From NCBI GenBank assembly GCA_947503105.1, contig CANNCM010000009.1:1-49595 (forward strand): DNA of 49,595 nucleotides, written 5' to 3'. Numbering within the stretch: position 1 is the first letter of the stretch; each line of letters begins with the position of its first letter. The DNA is from an uncultured Flavobacteriaceae bacterium. Its GTDB lineage: Bacteria; Bacteroidota; Bacteroidia; Flavobacteriales; Flavobacteriaceae. The notes beneath the pieces are model-generated. The model saw only the letters and a program-made list of their open reading frames with translations, was not told the origin of the DNA and searched no databases. Both the position numbers and the translations under genes were made by a program. This document shows positions 17,337 to 25,648 of the stretch, piece by piece.

Positions 17337-18376
17337 ACCTAAAAAAAACCTATAAATTTGCGGCAGTAACGGCACTACTTTTATCGTTTTTCCTAGCACT
17401 CTCTTTGAGTGTTTTTTTGTTTTTTAGCGGTGATCTCAATGTGAAGCTTTTAGTTTTTTCTTCTCTTTTTTGTTTTGTATTGAGCTTCGTGATTATACAA
17501 TTTCGTATTGAACGCTATATTTTTAGAAAAATAGAAAAAATATACAATGATGTTATTTTTTTAGAATCTGAGACAGGACCAGTAAAAACTGTGCCAACTT
17601 CAACAGATTTAGATTTTCTTACCAAAGCACTAAGCCAATACACAAAGCTTAAAAAAACAGAGTTAGAATCTTTCAAAGCAAGAGAAGAATTTAGAAAAGA
17701 ATTTATTGGAAATGTAGCCCACGAGCTAAAAACACCATTATTTACAGTCCAAGGCTATATTTCTACGCTACTTGATGGTGCCATGACCGATAAAGATATT
17801 TTGAAAAAATATTTAAAAAGAGCAGATAAAGGTGTTGATCGTCTGATTTATATTGTTCAAGATTTGGATATGATCACAAAAATAGAATTTGGTGATGCAA
17901 AATTGGAAAAATTGAATTTTGATATTGTAGAGCTCATCAAAAATGTTTTTGAGGAATTGGAGATGAAAGCCAAAAAGAAAAATATTCTACTTTCTTTAGA
18001 TGAACTTACAGAGCCATCTATTCTTGTTTATGCAGATATGGAACGTATTCAGCAAGTGCTTACCAATCTTGTGGTCAATTCTATAAAATATGGCCATAGC
18101 AACGGTACCACCGAAATAAGCGTAGAATCTATAAACCCAGAAAAAGTTGTGGTTAGAGTTACCGACAATGGTGAAGGTATAGAAGAAGAGCATATTCCTC
18201 GACTTTTTGAGCGTTTCTATAGAGTGGATAAAAGCGGTGCTCGCAGTGAAGGTGGATCAGGGCTTGGACTTGCCATTGTCAAACATATATTAGAAGCACA
18301 CAACGAAAAAATTCATATTGAAAGTAAATATGGAATAGGAAGTGAATTCTCATTTACACTTCAAAAACAATTATAA
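17333..18376 (+). CDS. Sensor histidine kinase, PhoR-like
   Basis: A 347-aa membrane kinase. Two hydrophobic helices (about 10-32 and 38-56) lie next to each other with almost no periplasmic loop, so it probably senses within the membrane or through a partner. The HisKA helix contains His130 in GNVAHELKTPLFTVQGY. The ATP-binding domain has the N box (QQVLTNLVVNSIKYG), G1 (VTDNGEGIEEEH), F box (LFERFYRVDKSGAR) and G2 (GGSGLGLAIVK). It pairs with the response regulator gene that it overlaps by 4 nt. Confidence 0.92.
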   Translation: MNLKKTYKFAAVTALLLSFFLALSLSVFLFFSGDLNVKLLVFSSLFCFVLSFVIIQFRIERYIFRKIEKIYNDVIFLESETGPVKTVPTSTDLDFLTKALSQYTKLKKTELESFKAREEFRKEFIGNVAHELKTPLFTVQGYISTLLDGAMTDKDILKKYLKRADKGVDRLIYIVQDLDMITKIEFGDAKLEKLNFDIVELIKNVFEELEMKAKKKNILLSLDELTEPSILVYADMERIQQVLTNLVVNSIKYGHSNGTTEISVESINPEKVVVRVTDNGEGIEEEHIPRLFERFYRVDKSGARSEGGSGLGLAIVKHILEAHNEKIHIESKYGIGSEFSFTLQKQL

Positions 18377-18393
18377 ATCCGTCCTAATTTCCC

Positions 18394-18401
18394 TATTTTT
18401 G
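18394..18401 (+). promoter_or_regulatory. -7 box TATTTTTG of trmB operon
   Basis: TATTTTTG lies 16 nt before the GTG start at 18418 in the 41-bp gap after the kinase gene. Confidence 0.5.
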
Positions 18402-18417
18402 CTAAAAATCTAAAGCT

Positions 18418-19092
18418 GTGGGGAGCAAAAATAAACTGAAAAGATTTAGGGAAAACGAAACCTTTCATAATGTGATTCAACCGACACGTGAAGCCTTGGT
18501 TGATGCTGAGTTTTTGCTGAAAGGAAAATGGCGAACAGATTTCTTTAAAAATAATAATCCTTTAGTTTTGGAATTGGGTTGTGGTAAGGGAGAATACACC
18601 GTTGGTCTGGCAAAGCGATATCCTAACAAAAACTTTATTGGAATCGATATCAAAGGAGCGCGTTTTTGGCGAGGTGCCAAAACAGCGATAGAAGACCAAA
18701 TGTCTAATGTGGCTTTTATTCGAACTCAAATAGAGCTTATAGAATATATTTTTGCAAAAAATGAGGTAGATGAAATTTGGATTACTTTTCCTGATCCTCA
18801 AATCAAATATAAAAGAACAAAACATCGGTTGACTAATGCTGCATTTTTGAAACGCTACAAGACTGTTTTAAACACCACAGGCGTTGTTCATCTAAAAACC
18901 GATAGTGAATTTATGCATGGCTATACCATTGGGCTGTTGCATGGGCTTGGGCACGAGATTCAGTATGCCAACCACGATGTGTATCGACAAGAGGGAAGTC
19001 CAGAAGAAGTCACAGAAATACAAACTTTTTATGAAGAGACCTATCTGGCAAAAGACAAAGCAATTACGTATATTAGATTCAAAATCAATTAA
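18418..19092 (+). CDS. trmB: tRNA (guanine-N7)-methyltransferase
   Basis: A 224-aa SAM-dependent enzyme that makes m7G46 in tRNA variable loops. The SAM-binding motif is LVLELGCGKGEYT (about 49-61), followed by NFIGIDIKGARFWRG and the family signature IWITFPDPQIKYKRTKHRL (near 120-140). The C-terminal part YEETYLAKDKAITYIRF matches the family ending. It starts with GTG, preceded by a -7 box. It leads an operon with the LysE-like and ATL genes (3-nt and 2-nt gaps). Confidence 0.95.
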   Translation: MGSKNKLKRFRENETFHNVIQPTREALVDAEFLLKGKWRTDFFKNNNPLVLELGCGKGEYTVGLAKRYPNKNFIGIDIKGARFWRGAKTAIEDQMSNVAFIRTQIELIEYIFAKNEVDEIWITFPDPQIKYKRTKHRLTNAAFLKRYKTVLNTTGVVHLKTDSEFMHGYTIGLLHGLGHEIQYANHDVYRQEGSPEEVTEIQTFYEETYLAKDKAITYIRFKIN

Positions 19093-19095
19093 AAA

Positions 19096-19728
19096 TTGAA
19101 TAATACATACATCTTTTTCATAAGTCTAGCCATATCGTTTATTGGTGTGATCCCACCTGGGTTATTAAATGTATCGGCAGCAAAAATAAGTTTGAAAGAG
19201 GGCCATAATAGGGGTTTTATGTTTTCAATTGGGGTCTGTATTGTTGTTGCTTTTCAGGTCTATATTGCAACTGTTTTTGCCAAATACCTCAACCTTCATC
19301 CCGAAGTGACAATAATTTTAAAGCGCGTTGCTTTTGTTATTTTCTTGTTAGTAGCACTTTATTTTTTTATTACAGCAAAATCAAAACCATCAAATTTGCA
19401 AGTAGAATCTTCTCTAAAGAGTAAACAAAGCCGAATTTTTCAAGGCATGTTCATGTCTGCACTCAATATCTTTCCTATTCCATTTCAAGCCTATATGGTA
19501 ACAACATTGGTTTCTTTTAGGTGGCTCAGCTTGGACCCCACAAGTATAGGAACCTATGTGTCCGGTGCTGTAATGGGAACATTTATGGCACTATATGGTT
19601 ATATTTTGTTTTTTGACACTCTTAAAAATACCCAATTTGTGACTCCAAAAAACATGAACTACACCATTGCAATTATAACACTAGTTGTTGCAATTTTCAC
19701 ACTGATTAATTTAATACGATTAAACTAA
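19096..19728 (+). CDS. LysE-family transporter
   Basis: A 210-aa membrane protein with about six helices. The start region IGVIPPGLLNVSAAKISLKEG is the LysE/RhtB pattern (P-G-P/L near helix 1). It may export amino acids or a similar small molecule; substrate cannot be deduced. A TTG start three nt after the trmB stop is used because no ATG precedes the conserved first helix. The ATL gene follows after 2 nt. Confidence 0.85.
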   Translation: MNNTYIFFISLAISFIGVIPPGLLNVSAAKISLKEGHNRGFMFSIGVCIVVAFQVYIATVFAKYLNLHPEVTIILKRVAFVIFLLVALYFFITAKSKPSNLQVESSLKSKQSRIFQGMFMSALNIFPIPFQAYMVTTLVSFRWLSLDPTSIGTYVSGAVMGTFMALYGYILFFDTLKNTQFVTPKNMNYTIAIITLVVAIFTLINLIRLN

Positions 19729-19730
19729 TC

Positions 19731-20057
19731 ATGTCTAATTCCTCTAATTTTTTTGATCAATGTTATGAAGTTGCTCGTCAAATTCCATTTGGTCGTGTTA
19801 CAAGCTATGGCGCCATTGCAAGCTATTTGGCTGTACCAAGAAGCGCCAGAGCAGTTGGCTATGCTATGACGGCCTCGCACGGAAAAGACGTTCCCGCTCA
19901 CAGGGTGGTCAACAGAAAAGGATTACTCACTGGAAAACATCATTTTCAAGGCATAAACCTTATGCAGCAACTTCTAGAAAATGAAGGAATTCAAGTGAAA
20001 GACAATCAAATTCAGAACTTTGAATCTGTTTTTTGGGATCCTGCAAAAGAACTTTAG
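19731..20057 (+). CDS. Alkyltransferase-like protein (ATL), MGMT homologue without catalytic Cys
   Basis: A 108-aa member of the O6-alkylguanine-DNA alkyltransferase fold. The DNA-binding segment IPFGRVTSYGAIASYLAVPRSAR and the VGYAMTAS block are conserved, but the PCHRV active site reads PAHRV (Ala56). ATL proteins bind alkylated guanine without repair and hand it to nucleotide excision repair; most have Trp in this place, while an Ala version is, as I recall, known from Thermus. It is the third gene of the trmB operon. Function in damage recognition is inferred from the family. Confidence 0.9.
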   Translation: MSNSSNFFDQCYEVARQIPFGRVTSYGAIASYLAVPRSARAVGYAMTASHGKDVPAHRVVNRKGLLTGKHHFQGINLMQQLLENEGIQVKDNQIQNFESVFWDPAKEL

Positions 20058-20077
20058 TTTTTTTAACAAATCAAGCG

Positions 20078-20085
20078 TATATTTG
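20078..20085 (+). promoter_or_regulatory. -7 box TATATTTG of mrp cassette
   Basis: TATATTTG lies 29 nt before the TTG start at 20115, after the ATL stop, giving the Fe-S cassette its own promoter. Confidence 0.55.
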
Positions 20086-20114
20086 TACCTTAGAATAAAT
20101 CTAAATTACACGCC

Positions 20115-21248
20115 TTGAAATTCACAAAACAAGCTATTGAAGACGCCTTAAAAACCATCACTGTACCTGGTGGAGGGAAAAATATGATAGAAAGCAAAGC
20201 AGTATCAAATATTGTTGTTTTCGATGATGAGGTTGTTGTCGATTTGACAATAACAAACCCAAGTTTACAAGCCAAAAAACGCACAGAAGTCAATATCATG
20301 AAAGCAATTCATGAGTTGGTTTATCCTAAGGCCAAAGTTCAAGTGAATGTAAAAGTTAATGCGCCATCAAATCCAAAAAATCAAATTAAAGGGAAGTCAA
20401 TTCCTGGAATCCAAAATATCGTAGCAGTAGCATCAGGAAAAGGTGGTGTTGGGAAGTCAACAGTCACCTCAAATATTGCAGTAACGCTCTCAAAAATGGG
20501 CTTCAAAGTCGGGGTGCTCGATGCCGATATTTATGGTCCTTCTGTGCCTATCATGTTTGATGTGGCACATGAAAAACCACTTGCAGTTCAAGTTGATGGT
20601 AGTTCTAAAATGAAACCCATCGAGAATTATGGGGTAAAAATATTATCTATTGGATTTTTTACCAAAGCAGATCAGGCAGTCGTATGGCGAGGGCCAATGG
20701 CAGCAAAAGCACTCAATCAAATGATTTTTGATGCAGCTTGGGGAGAGTTGGATTTTTTATTGATTGATTTGCCACCAGGAACAGGAGATATTCATTTAAG
20801 TATTATGCAGTCTCTACCGCTTACAGGCGCTGTGGTTGTTAGTACACCGCAAAATGTGGCCTTGGCCGATGCCAAAAAAGGTGTGGCTATGTTTCAGCAA
20901 GAAAGCATTGATGTTCCAGTGCTTGGGATCATAGAAAACATGGCCTATTTTTCGCCAAAAGAATTGCCAGATCATAAGTATTATATTTTTGGTCAAGAAG
21001 GCGCTAAGCACCTAGCGGAAGACTTAAATGTTCCTTTTTTGGGAGAAATTCCAATTGTTCAGAGCATTAGAGAAGCAGGAGATTTTGGTCGTCCAGCAGC
21101 CATGCAAACAGAAACTTCAATTGAAGCGGCTTTTAATACCATCACACAAGAAGTGGTGCAAGAAGTCGTAAAACGAAATAAAAATTTACCACCAACCGAG
21201 GCCATTAAAATAACAACAATGGCTGGCTGTAGTGCTGTAAAAAAATAA
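20115..21248 (+). CDS. Mrp/ApbC-family iron-sulfur cluster carrier ATPase
   Basis: A 377-aa ParA-like ATPase. The N-terminal MIP18/DUF59-type domain (about 1-85) is followed by the deviant Walker A VASGKGGVGKST (about 105-116), the DADIYGPSVP switch and LIDLPPGTGDIHL. The Fe-S ligand CxxC that many Mrp proteins have after ENM-YF is absent: the region reads ENMAYFSPKELPDHKYYIFG. The only late Cys is in AGCSAV. It probably carries clusters to apoproteins, but by a different ligand set. A TTG start is used. The nifU-like gene is 12 nt downstream, and the flavoprotein and ferredoxin genes follow closely. Confidence 0.92.
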   Translation: MKFTKQAIEDALKTITVPGGGKNMIESKAVSNIVVFDDEVVVDLTITNPSLQAKKRTEVNIMKAIHELVYPKAKVQVNVKVNAPSNPKNQIKGKSIPGIQNIVAVASGKGGVGKSTVTSNIAVTLSKMGFKVGVLDADIYGPSVPIMFDVAHEKPLAVQVDGSSKMKPIENYGVKILSIGFFTKADQAVVWRGPMAAKALNQMIFDAAWGELDFLLIDLPPGTGDIHLSIMQSLPLTGAVVVSTPQNVALADAKKGVAMFQQESIDVPVLGIIENMAYFSPKELPDHKYYIFGQEGAKHLAEDLNVPFLGEIPIVQSIREAGDFGRPAAMQTETSIEAAFNTITQEVVQEVVKRNKNLPPTEAIKITTMAGCSAVKK

Positions 21249-21260
21249 GTTTATAGAGCT

Positions 21261-21503
21261 ATGAATTCAAAAGAACTCAGAGATAATGTTGAAAAAGCTT
21301 TAAATGAAATTCGTCCGTTTTTACAAAATGATGGCGGTAATATCAACTTAATTTCTATTGAAAATGATGCCATTGTAAAGGTGCAATTAATAGGCGCTTG
21401 TTCATCGTGCAGTGTGAATCAAATGACACTTAAATCGGGAGTGGAAATGACCATAAAAAAATACGCACCTCAAATTCAATCGGTCATAAATATTGAAGCT
21501 TAA
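21261..21503 (+). CDS. NifU C-terminal domain (Nfu) protein
   Basis: An 80-aa Nfu-type scaffold that would bind or hand over Fe-S clusters. Family features are EIRPFLQNDGGNINLI and the cluster-binding CxxC in IGACSSCSVNQMTLK, with the ending VEMTIKKYAPQI. The length equals one bare Nfu domain. The next gene starts 1 nt after its stop. Together with the upstream Mrp homologue it suggests a late-stage Fe-S delivery unit. Confidence 0.92.
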   Translation: MNSKELRDNVEKALNEIRPFLQNDGGNINLISIENDAIVKVQLIGACSSCSVNQMTLKSGVEMTIKKYAPQIQSVINIEA

Positions 21504-21504
21504 A

Positions 21505-22560
21505 ATGATTACAACAGATATCCTTATCATTGGTGCAGGGCCAACAGGTCTTTTTACGGTTTTTGAAGCCGGTCTTCTTAAGCTCAAATGTCATCTTATT
21601 GATGCATTGCCGCAACCGGGAGGGCAGTGCTCAGAAATCTATCCCAAAAAACCCATTTATGACATTCCTGCCTATCCTGAAATATTAGCGGGTGATTTAA
21701 CCAAAAAATTATTAGAACAATCCAAACAATTTAAACCCGGTTTTACACTTGGTGAACGTGCTGAAACCATTGAAAAGCAAGTCGACGGTTCTTTTATTGT
21801 AACAACAAACAAAGGCAGCAAACATCACGCCCCAGTGGTGGCTATTGCTGGAGGTTTGGGGAGTTTTGAACCCCGAAAACCTGCCCTTGATCAACTCTCA
21901 GATTTTGAAGACAAAGGTATTGCCTATATGATAAAAGATCCTGAAGTGTATCGCAACAAACGTGTTGTTATTGCAGGCGGTGGAGATTCTGCATTGGACT
22001 GGTCTATTTTTCTTAGTGATGTAGCAAGTGAAGTTACTCTTATTCATCGGAGAACAGAATTTAGAGGGGCTTTAGATTCTGTAGAAAAGGTGCAAGAATT
22101 AAAGAACAAAGGGAAAATTAATTTGATTACTCCTGCGGAAGTTACTGCGCTTTTTGGAAATGATCACCTTGAAGCAATAGAAGTTACTCAAACAGGACAA
22201 GTAGCGCAACGCATTGAAACTGACGCTTTTATCCCTTTGTTTGGATTATCGCCAAAACTTGGTCCTATTGCCAACTGGGGTCTCGAAATTGAAAAAAATG
22301 CTATTAAAGTTAATAACGCACTAGACTATCAAACCAATATTCCAGGCATCTTTGCCATTGGTGATGTAAATACTTACCCTGGAAAATTAAAATTAATTTT
22401 ATGTGGGTTCCATGAAGCAACCCTCATGTGTCAGGCAGCATACAAAATTATCAATCCTGGTAAACGCTTTGTTCTTAAATATACCACCGTAAGTGGAATT
22501 GATGGATTTGATGGAACTCGAAAAGAAGCGCCCAAAAGTGTGGTAAAATCTATTGATTAA
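21505..22560 (+). CDS. Ferredoxin-NADP reductase-like flavoprotein (thioredoxin-reductase family)
   Basis: A 351-aa flavoprotein resembling the YumC-type ferredoxin-NADP+ reductases. FAD-binding motif ILIIGAGPTGLFTVFEAG at the start, the LPQPGGQCSEIYPKKPIYDIP block typical of this group, NADPH motif VVIAGGGDSALDW (about 155-170) and the C-terminal FAIGDVNTYPG. The dithiol CxxC of true thioredoxin reductases is missing (no CATC-like motif), supporting ferredoxin reductase function. The ATG at 21505 is preferred to a TTG four codons earlier that would overlap nfu. The ferredoxin gene overlaps its stop by one base (TAATG), so the two are probably partners. Confidence 0.9.
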   Translation: MITTDILIIGAGPTGLFTVFEAGLLKLKCHLIDALPQPGGQCSEIYPKKPIYDIPAYPEILAGDLTKKLLEQSKQFKPGFTLGERAETIEKQVDGSFIVTTNKGSKHHAPVVAIAGGLGSFEPRKPALDQLSDFEDKGIAYMIKDPEVYRNKRVVIAGGGDSALDWSIFLSDVASEVTLIHRRTEFRGALDSVEKVQELKNKGKINLITPAEVTALFGNDHLEAIEVTQTGQVAQRIETDAFIPLFGLSPKLGPIANWGLEIEKNAIKVNNALDYQTNIPGIFAIGDVNTYPGKLKLILCGFHEATLMCQAAYKIINPGKRFVLKYTTVSGIDGFDGTRKEAPKSVVKSID

Positions 22561-22892
22561 TGTCTTTCGATATCAACATAAAAATAACTGACCGATTGGG
22601 GGTTACACATCAAATTGAAGCTCCAACGGATATGGCACTCAATCTTATGGAGGTTATGCGCATGTATGAACTTGCTCCAGAAGGAACAATTGGTATTTGT
22701 GGAGGTATGGCCATGTGTGCATCCTGCCAGTGTTATATCGAAAGTACGCATGAGTTATCAGAACAATCAGACGATGAAGAGGCCATGCTAAGCGAAGCAT
22801 TTCATGTAAAACCCAACAGTCGATTGGGGTGTCAAATTCAAATCACTCCCAAATTAGAAGGGCTTGAAGTGCGATTAGCACCAGAGGAGTAA
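22560..22892 (+). CDS. [2Fe-2S] ferredoxin, adrenodoxin-like
   Basis: A 110-aa ferredoxin with the cluster ligands Cys47, Cys53, Cys56 (GICGGMAMCASCQC) and Cys91 (RLGCQIQ), spacing C-x5-C-x2-C typical of adrenodoxin/Isc-type ferredoxins. The acidic stretch after the cysteines (SEQSDDEEAML) would dock to a reductase. It is the last gene of the mrp-nfu-reductase cassette and starts within the stop of the reductase gene. Likely role: electron supply for Fe-S assembly or another redox enzyme. Confidence 0.93.
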   Translation: MSFDINIKITDRLGVTHQIEAPTDMALNLMEVMRMYELAPEGTIGICGGMAMCASCQCYIESTHELSEQSDDEEAMLSEAFHVKPNSRLGCQIQITPKLEGLEVRLAPEE

Positions 22893-22894
22893 AC

Positions 22895-23677
22895 TCAATC
22901 AATTTTTTCGATCGCCAAGGGTAAAATTCGTTCTACGAATAATGTATAAGCCAAAGCAGAGGGATGCAAATTATCAGAAGCAACCAATGCTGGATTTTCA
23001 AGACCTTGTTGTGTGATGTCAGTAATATAAACATAGGTCAACCCATTTGTTTCACAATAATTTTGAGCAAAATTATTATAATTTTCAAGTTCTTCTGAAA
23101 TGGTTTCAGGATTGCCATTTTGACCAAATGGCGTATATGCATAATCTGGAATTGAAACTACAATGAGTTTTGCAGCATCATTTTCTGCCAATGCAATGGC
23201 AGTATTTGTTAGTTCTACAAATTCCGTTTCATACAGCGAAAAGGGTTTCCCTTGATATTGATTATTTACTCCGATTAGTAAAGTCACCAAATCAAAATCT
23301 GAGGTTAAATTGGTACTAGCAATAGCAGACTTTAAGTTTGTTGTTGTCCATCCAGATTGCGCAATGACATCAAGAGAAAATGTATCTTGTTCATTGAAAT
23401 TTGCAATCAAGCTGTCTTTCAATTGTTCTGGAAAACGACAGATTTCGCAAACACTTTGACCAATGGTATAGCTATCGCCAAGACTCAAAAGTTTAAAGTT
23501 TTGTGGAGGTGTTTCATTATTTCCTCCATTATCGCCACCATCATCATCATCATCATTTTGATCACCTGTGTAAGAAGCAACATAGGGAACATCTGCTTTT
23601 TTATTACAACTTAATAATGACGTATTCAAAAAGAAAACGCCTATTAAAAAAATAAAATATCGATTATTTAAACGCAT
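22895..23677 (-). CDS. SGNH/GDSL hydrolase lipoprotein
   Basis: A 260-aa lipoprotein esterase. Lipobox SLLSC (Cys24) is followed by an Asp/Gly/Asn-rich spacer (DQNDDDDDGGDNGGNN). The SGNH blocks are present: GDSY with Ser69, the Gly in AQSGWTT, Asn in IGVNNQ and the Asp235-x-x-His238 pair in DNLHPS. It probably deacylates a sugar, lipid or peptidoglycan-related substrate outside the inner membrane. Its 5' end overlaps the acyl-CoA dehydrogenase gene by 14 nt, and it is probably cotranscribed. It converges on the ferredoxin gene with 2 bp between. Confidence 0.9.
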   Translation of the reverse strand: MRLNNRYFIFLIGVFFLNTSLLSCNKKADVPYVASYTGDQNDDDDDGGDNGGNNETPPQNFKLLSLGDSYTIGQSVCEICRFPEQLKDSLIANFNEQDTFSLDVIAQSGWTTTNLKSAIASTNLTSDFDLVTLLIGVNNQYQGKPFSLYETEFVELTNTAIALAENDAAKLIVVSIPDYAYTPFGQNGNPETISEELENYNNFAQNYCETNGLTYVYITDITQQGLENPALVASDNLHPSALAYTLFVERILPLAIEKID

Positions 23678-24842
23678 TCAAACCAGTAATGTCTAGCCCA
23701 GTAATGAGCAAGTGGATATCATGTGTACCTTCGTAGGTAACCACACTTTCTAGGTTCATCATATGTCGCATAATGCTGTATTCTCCGGTGATTCCCATTC
23801 CGCCTAAAATTTGACGTGCTTCACGAGCAACTTTCAAGGCCATTTCAACATTATTTCTTTTGGCCATAGAAATTTGAGCAGTAGTGGCTTTGTTTTCATT
23901 TTTGAGCTGCCCTAATCTAAAAGCAAGCAGTTGCGCCTTTGTGATTTCAGTAATCATTTCGGCCAATTTTTTTTGTTGCAACTGGAAACTAGCAATGGGT
24001 TTTCCAAATTGAACCCTTTCTTTAGCGTAACGTAAAGCGGTGTCGTAACAATCCATCGCGGCACCAATAGCACCCCATGCAATTCCGTAACGTGCTGAAT
24101 CTAAGCATCCTAGCGGAGCACCCAGTCCAGATTTGTTCGGTAAAATATTTTCTTTAGGGATTTTCACATCTTGGAATATTAGCTCACCAGTAGCACTGGC
24201 TCTCAAAGACCATTTGTTGTGGGTTTCTGGAGTAGAAAACCCTTCCATGCCACGCTCTACAATCAGACCATGAATTCGACCTTCTTCATTTTTTGCCCAG
24301 ACGACAGCAATATCACAAAAAGGAGCATTTGAAATCCATAGTTTTGCTCCATTCAAAAGATAATGATCGCCCTTATCTTTAAAATTTGTTGTCATACCGC
24401 CGGGGTTACTGCCGTGGTTGGGTTCTGTAAGACCAAAGGCCCCCATAAACTCCCCTGTAGCGAGCTTTGGCAAATATTTTTGACGTTGTTCTTCATTCCC
24501 ATATTGCCAAATAGGATACATGACAAGAGATGACTGAACAGAAGCTGTACTTCTTACACCAGAGTCTCCACGCTCAATTTCTTGCATGATTAGCCCATAT
24601 GAGATTTGATCCAGTCCTGCACCGCCATATGTTTCGGGAATATAAGGACCAAAGGCCCCAATTTCTGCCAATCCGCTAATGATTTGATCTGGAAATTCTG
24701 CTTTTTGTGCATAAGATTCAATAATGGGCGATACGTCTCTTTTGACCCATTCTCGTGCGGCATCACGAACAAGTTTGTGTTCTTCGCTAAATAAATCATC
24801 TAAGTTGTAATAGTCTGGTGCTTCAAAGAGGTCTGGTTTCAT
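23664..24842 (-). CDS. Acyl-CoA dehydrogenase, glutaryl-CoA dehydrogenase-like
   Basis: A 392-aa flavin enzyme. The fold blocks are FGLTEPNHGSNPGGM (FAD/acyl site), LNGAKLWISNAP, and the C-terminal QILGGMGITGEYSIMRHM. The catalytic Glu is Glu371 in VVTYEGTHDIHLLITG, a form characteristic of glutaryl-CoA dehydrogenases, which decarboxylate glutaryl-CoA to crotonyl-CoA in lysine and tryptophan breakdown. Substrate is inferred from this motif. It starts 89 bp from the trmN6-like gene with its own -7 box and leads the SGNH lipoprotein gene, overlapping by 14 nt. Confidence 0.92.
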   Translation of the reverse strand: MKPDLFEAPDYYNLDDLFSEEHKLVRDAAREWVKRDVSPIIESYAQKAEFPDQIISGLAEIGAFGPYIPETYGGAGLDQISYGLIMQEIERGDSGVRSTASVQSSLVMYPIWQYGNEEQRQKYLPKLATGEFMGAFGLTEPNHGSNPGGMTTNFKDKGDHYLLNGAKLWISNAPFCDIAVVWAKNEEGRIHGLIVERGMEGFSTPETHNKWSLRASATGELIFQDVKIPKENILPNKSGLGAPLGCLDSARYGIAWGAIGAAMDCYDTALRYAKERVQFGKPIASFQLQQKKLAEMITEITKAQLLAFRLGQLKNENKATTAQISMAKRNNVEMALKVAREARQILGGMGITGEYSIMRHMMNLESVVTYEGTHDIHLLITGLDITGLNAFK

Positions 24843-24905
24843 ACGAAAAGTTTTTTAAGCTTAGATTTTGTAGAAAAATCAACTATTAATTCATTTTACT
24901 ATCAA

Positions 24906-24913
24906 CAAATTTA
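24906..24913 (-). promoter_or_regulatory. -7 box TAAATTTG of acyl-CoA dehydrogenase
   Basis: On the minus strand TAAATTTG lies 63 nt before the ATG at 24842, within the 89-bp gap after the trmN6-like gene. Confidence 0.4.
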
Positions 24914-24931
24914 CTTATAAAATTGTTGAGT

Positions 24932-25648
24932 TTAGAATTTTAAATAAAATTCTTTTGTCATTTCTCTATAAGCATTGCTATAATTGTGCCGCCCGTCTTC
25001 TAAATATATGGCTTCTATTTTAGGAGATTGCTCTTCAAACGAAAAAACCATCAAACTGCGTTTAATTTCGCTATTTTTTTGTCCACGAACCCTCAATTTT
25101 TTGTTGCAAAAAAGTTGATTTTCCTTAGCCAATGCGCAAAAGATATCTTCTTCGCCGTAGGGAACAATAACGCAAAAACGACCATGATCAGACAATAACA
25201 TTTTTGCCGATGTGATAAGATGATCAAACGGCAAAGCGTTTTCAAATCGAGCCAAATTTCGGGCTTTGTTTTTGGTGTCAAAATGATCGGTATAGAAAGG
25301 AGGATTGGAAACAATAAGATCGTATTTTTCTTCTATTTCTTCTGTAAATTCTTTGAGACTCGCATGATAGCAAAACAAACGATCTCTCCATGGCGATTGT
25401 TCAAAATTGAGCACACATTGCTCATATGCTTCGCTGTCAATTTCGATGGCATCAATCAATTCTGCTACACTGCGTTGTGCAAGCATAAGCGCCAAAATAC
25501 CCGATCCGGAACCAATATCCAAAATGGAATTGGGGGAGTGGTCAACGGCTGCCCAGGCCCCAAGTAAAACTGCATCGGTGCCAATTTTCATTGCACAACG
25601 ATCGTGTGCAACACTAAATTGTTTAAACTTAAAGGCTTCCAAAGGCAT
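24932..25648 (-). CDS. tRNA1(Val) (adenine-N6)-methyltransferase, TrmN6/YfiC-like
   Basis: A 238-aa SAM-dependent methyltransferase. It shows FKFKQFSVAHDRCAMKIGTDAVLLGAW near the start, the SAM motif ILDIGSGSGILALM (about 42-55) and the N6-adenine catalytic motif NPPFY (115-119). E. coli TrmN6 methylates A37 of tRNA-Val; this assignment follows the family. Its start overlaps the rimM stop by one base, so rimM and this gene are translated together. Confidence 0.9.
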   Translation of the reverse strand: MPLEAFKFKQFSVAHDRCAMKIGTDAVLLGAWAAVDHSPNSILDIGSGSGILALMLAQRSVAELIDAIEIDSEAYEQCVLNFEQSPWRDRLFCYHASLKEFTEEIEEKYDLIVSNPPFYTDHFDTKNKARNLARFENALPFDHLITSAKMLLSDHGRFCVIVPYGEEDIFCALAKENQLFCNKKLRVRGQKNSEIKRSLMVFSFEEQSPKIEAIYLEDGRHNYSNAYREMTKEFYLKF

